DNA of 31,691 bases, taken from NCBI GenBank assembly GCA_020025735.1, contig JAHHRP010000006.1, positions 1 to 31,691 on the forward strand, read 5' to 3'. Below, piece after piece: positions 29,640 to 31,691 of the stretch; positions within the stretch are counted from its first letter, which is position 1; every line of letters begins with the position of its first letter. A model generated the notes under the pieces. It saw nothing but the letters and a program-made list of their open reading frames with translations, did no database searches and was not told the DNA's origin. Source of the stretch: Evtepia sp. GTDB lineage: Bacteria > Bacillota > Clostridia > Oscillospirales > Oscillospiraceae. A program made the position numbers and the translations under genes.

Positions 29640-31279
29640 GCATCACCTATCACGTCTGTAAATACACCCCCATAGAACTTCTCACTGCCCTGGGCGGGCA
29701 GTGTGCGCTGCTAGACGAGGCACCAGAGAATTTTGACCTGTCCGATCAGGTTGCCCATCCCAACTTGTGCGGCTTTGGCAAGTCGGTCATCCAGGCAGCC
29801 ATGGCTGGACACGTCAAGGAACTGGTCCTAGTCAACTGCTGTGACACCATCCGCAGTGCTTATGATATCCTAAAGACGTTTGGTCAGCTGGATTTCCTTT
29901 ATCTGTTGGATCTTCTCCACAAGCAGGAGGGATGTTCCATCCAGCACGTCCGTGACCAGCTCATGGACTTAGCACAGGCGTACAGCACCTACAAAGGCAC
30001 ACAGTTTGATCGAGAACTCTTTTTCTCTGCCTTTCACGCTGCTCCTCCTAAGACCGGCCCACATCTCGCTGTGCTGGGTGCCAAGATGGGCCACCACCTC
30101 TTCTCTCTGGTGGAGGAGACCATGCCTCTGCCCGTAGAGAATGCTACCTGCGCCAACAACCGCAGCGTGGCCAAACCCGAGGACAAAGAGGACTTCGCAG
30201 CCCTCATGGAAGACTATGCCCGAAATTTACTTGGTCAGCTTCCCTGTATGCGTATGACCGACAACACAGCCCGCCGGGCTTTGTACAATACCCCTGGGTT
30301 GGAGGGTATCATTTACCACACCCTGCAATTCTGTGACTATTACGGCTTTGAATATGCAGCTGTGCGGAATCAGCTTCCCATCCCGCTATTAAAAATCGAG
30401 TCCGATGGCACCACCCAGAGCCGAGAACAGCTTCGCACGCGACTGGATGCCTTTGCCGAAGGCTTCATTCCCCTTCTGAAAGGAGACCTCCCCATGGACA
30501 AACACGGCTATTTTGCCGGCATTGACAGCGGCTCAGCCACCACCGACGTGGTTATCCTGGATCAGGATCGGAACCTGGTATCCAAGGTCATCCTTCCCAC
30601 TGGGGCTGGCGCCTCCAACGGCGCACAGCGCGCCCTGGAACAGGCACTTCAACAGGCTGGGCTGACCCAGTCCGATCTTGCCGCTACTGTCACGACAGGG
30701 TATGGCCGGGGGGTAATCCAGACGGGGAACAAATCCGTTACGGAAATCACCTGCCATGCCAAAGGTGCCCATTTTCTCAATCCTGCCGTCCGCACGGTCA
30801 TTGACATTGGCGGCCAGGACAGCAAGGTAATCCGCCTAGAACCAGACGGGAGCGTAGCCAACTTCGTCATGAACGACAAATGCGCCGCAGGCACGGGGCG
30901 TTTCCTGGAAATGATGGCCCGGACGCTGGAGTTGTCTTTGGAGGAGATGTCCACCATTGGTCTGACCTGGAAGGAAGAGATCACCATTTCTTCCATGTGT
31001 ACTGTCTTTGCTGACTCCGAGGTGGTCTCTCTGGTGGCGCAAAACAAAGCCCTGCCAGATATTGTCCACGGCTTAAATCAGTCTGTGGCCACCCGCGCCA
31101 CTGCGCTCTTCCGCCGGGCAGGGGGAGAGACACCCTGCATGATGACGGGAGGAGTCTCCCGCAATCGAGGGGTGGTTTCTGCCATTGAGGAGAAGCTGGA
31201 CCAGCCTTTGTTCATTCATCCCGATGCCCAACTCTGCGGGGCTTTGGGCGCAGCGCTGTTTGCCTTGGAACTCTCATGA
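29636..31279 (+). CDS. Fusion of an HgdB-like dehydratase domain with a dehydratase activase (HgdC-like ATPase)
   Basis: A 547-residue two-domain protein. Residues ~1-283 are HgdB-like: LCGFGKSVIQAAM, NCCDTIRSAYDIL, QFCDYYGFEY and IESDGTTQSREQLRTRL. Residues ~287-547 are a complete activase: GIDSGSATTDVVIL, VTTGYGR, VIDIGGQDSKVI, KCAAGTG (Cys 416) and SSMCTVFADSE (Cys 455), the two Cys that hold the bridging [4Fe-4S] cluster in HgdC. These parts are normally separate proteins, since the activase docks and leaves. ATG at 29636 overlaps the previous stop by 4 nt. At the domain junction an internal ribosome site and ATG (30494) could yield free activase of 261 residues. Confidence 0.85.
   Translation: MSITYHVCKYTPIELLTALGGQCALLDEAPENFDLSDQVAHPNLCGFGKSVIQAAMAGHVKELVLVNCCDTIRSAYDILKTFGQLDFLYLLDLLHKQEGCSIQHVRDQLMDLAQAYSTYKGTQFDRELFFSAFHAAPPKTGPHLAVLGAKMGHHLFSLVEETMPLPVENATCANNRSVAKPEDKEDFAALMEDYARNLLGQLPCMRMTDNTARRALYNTPGLEGIIYHTLQFCDYYGFEYAAVRNQLPIPLLKIESDGTTQSREQLRTRLDAFAEGFIPLLKGDLPMDKHGYFAGIDSGSATTDVVILDQDRNLVSKVILPTGAGASNGAQRALEQALQQAGLTQSDLAATVTTGYGRGVIQTGNKSVTEITCHAKGAHFLNPAVRTVIDIGGQDSKVIRLEPDGSVANFVMNDKCAAGTGRFLEMMARTLELSLEEMSTIGLTWKEEITISSMCTVFADSEVVSLVAQNKALPDIVHGLNQSVATRATALFRRAGGETPCMMTGGVSRNRGVVSAIEEKLDQPLFIHPDAQLCGALGAALFALELS
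30479..30496 (+). promoter_or_regulatory. Internal ribosome-binding site and ATG at the dehydratase-activase junction
   Basis: AAAGGAG (30479-30485), 8-nt spacing, ATG (30494-30496) in frame with the long gene and exactly at Met 287. Met 287 begins MDKHGYFAGIDSG, the usual start of a stand-alone activase. Confidence 0.6.
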
Positions 31280-31388
31280 TGCCTCCTGAACCGCTCTTTT
31301 TTAGACACATTGATACATATTGTCTTTTTATTCGCTAATATCCTTGTGTTTTTTACCAATCTTTTCCTCTTCCCCAGAAGATGGGTCG

Positions 31389-31417
31389 TTGACTTCCCTT
31401 CCGTTTTCTGGTACAAT
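31389..31417 (+). promoter_or_regulatory. Strong sigma-A-like promoter with no clear downstream gene
   Basis: -35 TTGACT (31389-31394), 17-nt spacer, -10 TACAAT (31412-31417). It points into a region where the only plus-strand reading frame starting with ATG nearby is 15 codons (31456-31503), and toward the convergent partial gene at the edge. Confidence 0.65.
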
Positions 31418-31482
31418 GGTCGATATAGTTAGTCATCGTGGGAGTGTCAAGAACTATGACAGCAATTTGCGAAGGCTTGGCC

Positions 31483-31691
31483 TCATACACTGCTACACGT
31501 TAGCGAGGCTTTGCTGCCCCCCTTGATCAGCAGATTCTGAACCATCTGACCTAAGAGGAATCCTTCGCACACAACTACCTGCTCACCCACCACCGTCAGA
31601 TCCACCCAGTAGCTCTGTCCTGTGGCCTTATGGTGAGCGTCGCCCCCCATCGCCGCCCCGCACAATCGCCGCAAGTCCCCCTGCTCTCTGC
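31483..31691 (-). CDS. 3' part of an unrecognised gene running off the window edge
   Basis: The minus-strand frame is open to the right edge and ends at 31483, giving ~68 residues. A TTG at 31674 is in frame but without a clear ribosome site. The visible part (LRRLCGAAMGGDAHHKATGQ, then SYWVDLTVVGEQVVVCEGF) looks like folded, coding-type sequence with good third-position GC. I do not recognise the family. No terminator follows its stop before the opposing promoter. Confidence 0.45.
   Translation of the reverse strand, partial: REQGDLRRLCGAAMGGDAHHKATGQSYWVDLTVVGEQVVVCEGFLLGQMVQNLLIKGGSKASLTCSSV

Noticed and set aside
1..31691. CRISPR array, rRNA, prophage or integrative element
   Set aside because: No regularly spaced repeats, rRNA-like stretches, integrase or phage structural genes were seen; the tRNA-Leu 3' end has no nearby integrase or duplicated end.

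Overview
The window reads as chromosomal core DNA from an anaerobic, endospore-forming member of the Bacillota, most likely class Clostridia and plausibly the Oscillospiraceae group (Flavonifractor-like gut bacteria). This rests on an intact spoIVA gene with a sigma-E-like promoter, a 2-hydroxyacyl-CoA dehydratase type reductive system, type III pantothenate kinases, strong AGGAGG ribosome sites, GC-rich codon use and vegetative promoters close to TTGACA-17-TATAAT. The taxonomy is inferred from gene content. No rRNA, CRISPR array, prophage or intact mobile element was seen; one possible decayed transposase start lies at about 10.13-10.20 kb.

Layout. 0-6 kb: end of a zinc-ribbon protein, nth and glyA on divergent, abutting promoters, rarA, an S1-domain protein on the other strand, then DUF951 and a radical SAM protein. 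6-10 kb: a metallo-beta-lactamase-fold hydrolase divergent from a nucleotidyltransferase, tRNA-Leu(GAG) with its own promoter and terminator, a 4HBT thioesterase, TspO and UppP. 10-12.5 kb: an aminotransferase and the first CoaX on the minus strand. 12.6-13.7 kb: three small genes of unknown function behind a sigma-E-like promoter. 13.7-17.7 kb: a minus-strand operon trpS-wecA/tagO-wecB-membrane-anchored protein. 17.8-22.3 kb: gltX, then AEC transporter and Uup-like ABC-F protein on the minus strand. 22.4-26.2 kb: aspC, a second CoaX paralogue and spoIVA. 26.4-31.3 kb: a LUD protein, then a three-gene operon of an alpha/beta hydrolase (DUF2974), a dehydratase-like subunit and a fused dehydratase-activase. 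The window ends with a promoter of unknown purpose and a partial gene on the minus strand.

How the genes work together. Envelope precursor synthesis is covered by UppP (undecaprenyl phosphate recycling), WecA/TagO (lipid-linked GlcNAc) and WecB (ManNAc supply). Translation is served by trpS, gltX, tRNA-Leu, an ABC-F factor and an S1 protein. Sporulation is represented by spoIVA and, by promoter inference, by the three-gene cassette at 12.7 kb. The most unusual features are: (1) the dehydratase-activase fusion, with a ribosome site and ATG exactly at the domain junction; (2) the sigma-E-like cassette, whose third gene appears to start at ATT; (3) two divergent CoaX paralogues, one lacking the usual Arg of the GADR motif; (4) a hairpin covering the ribosome site of the AEC transporter gene.
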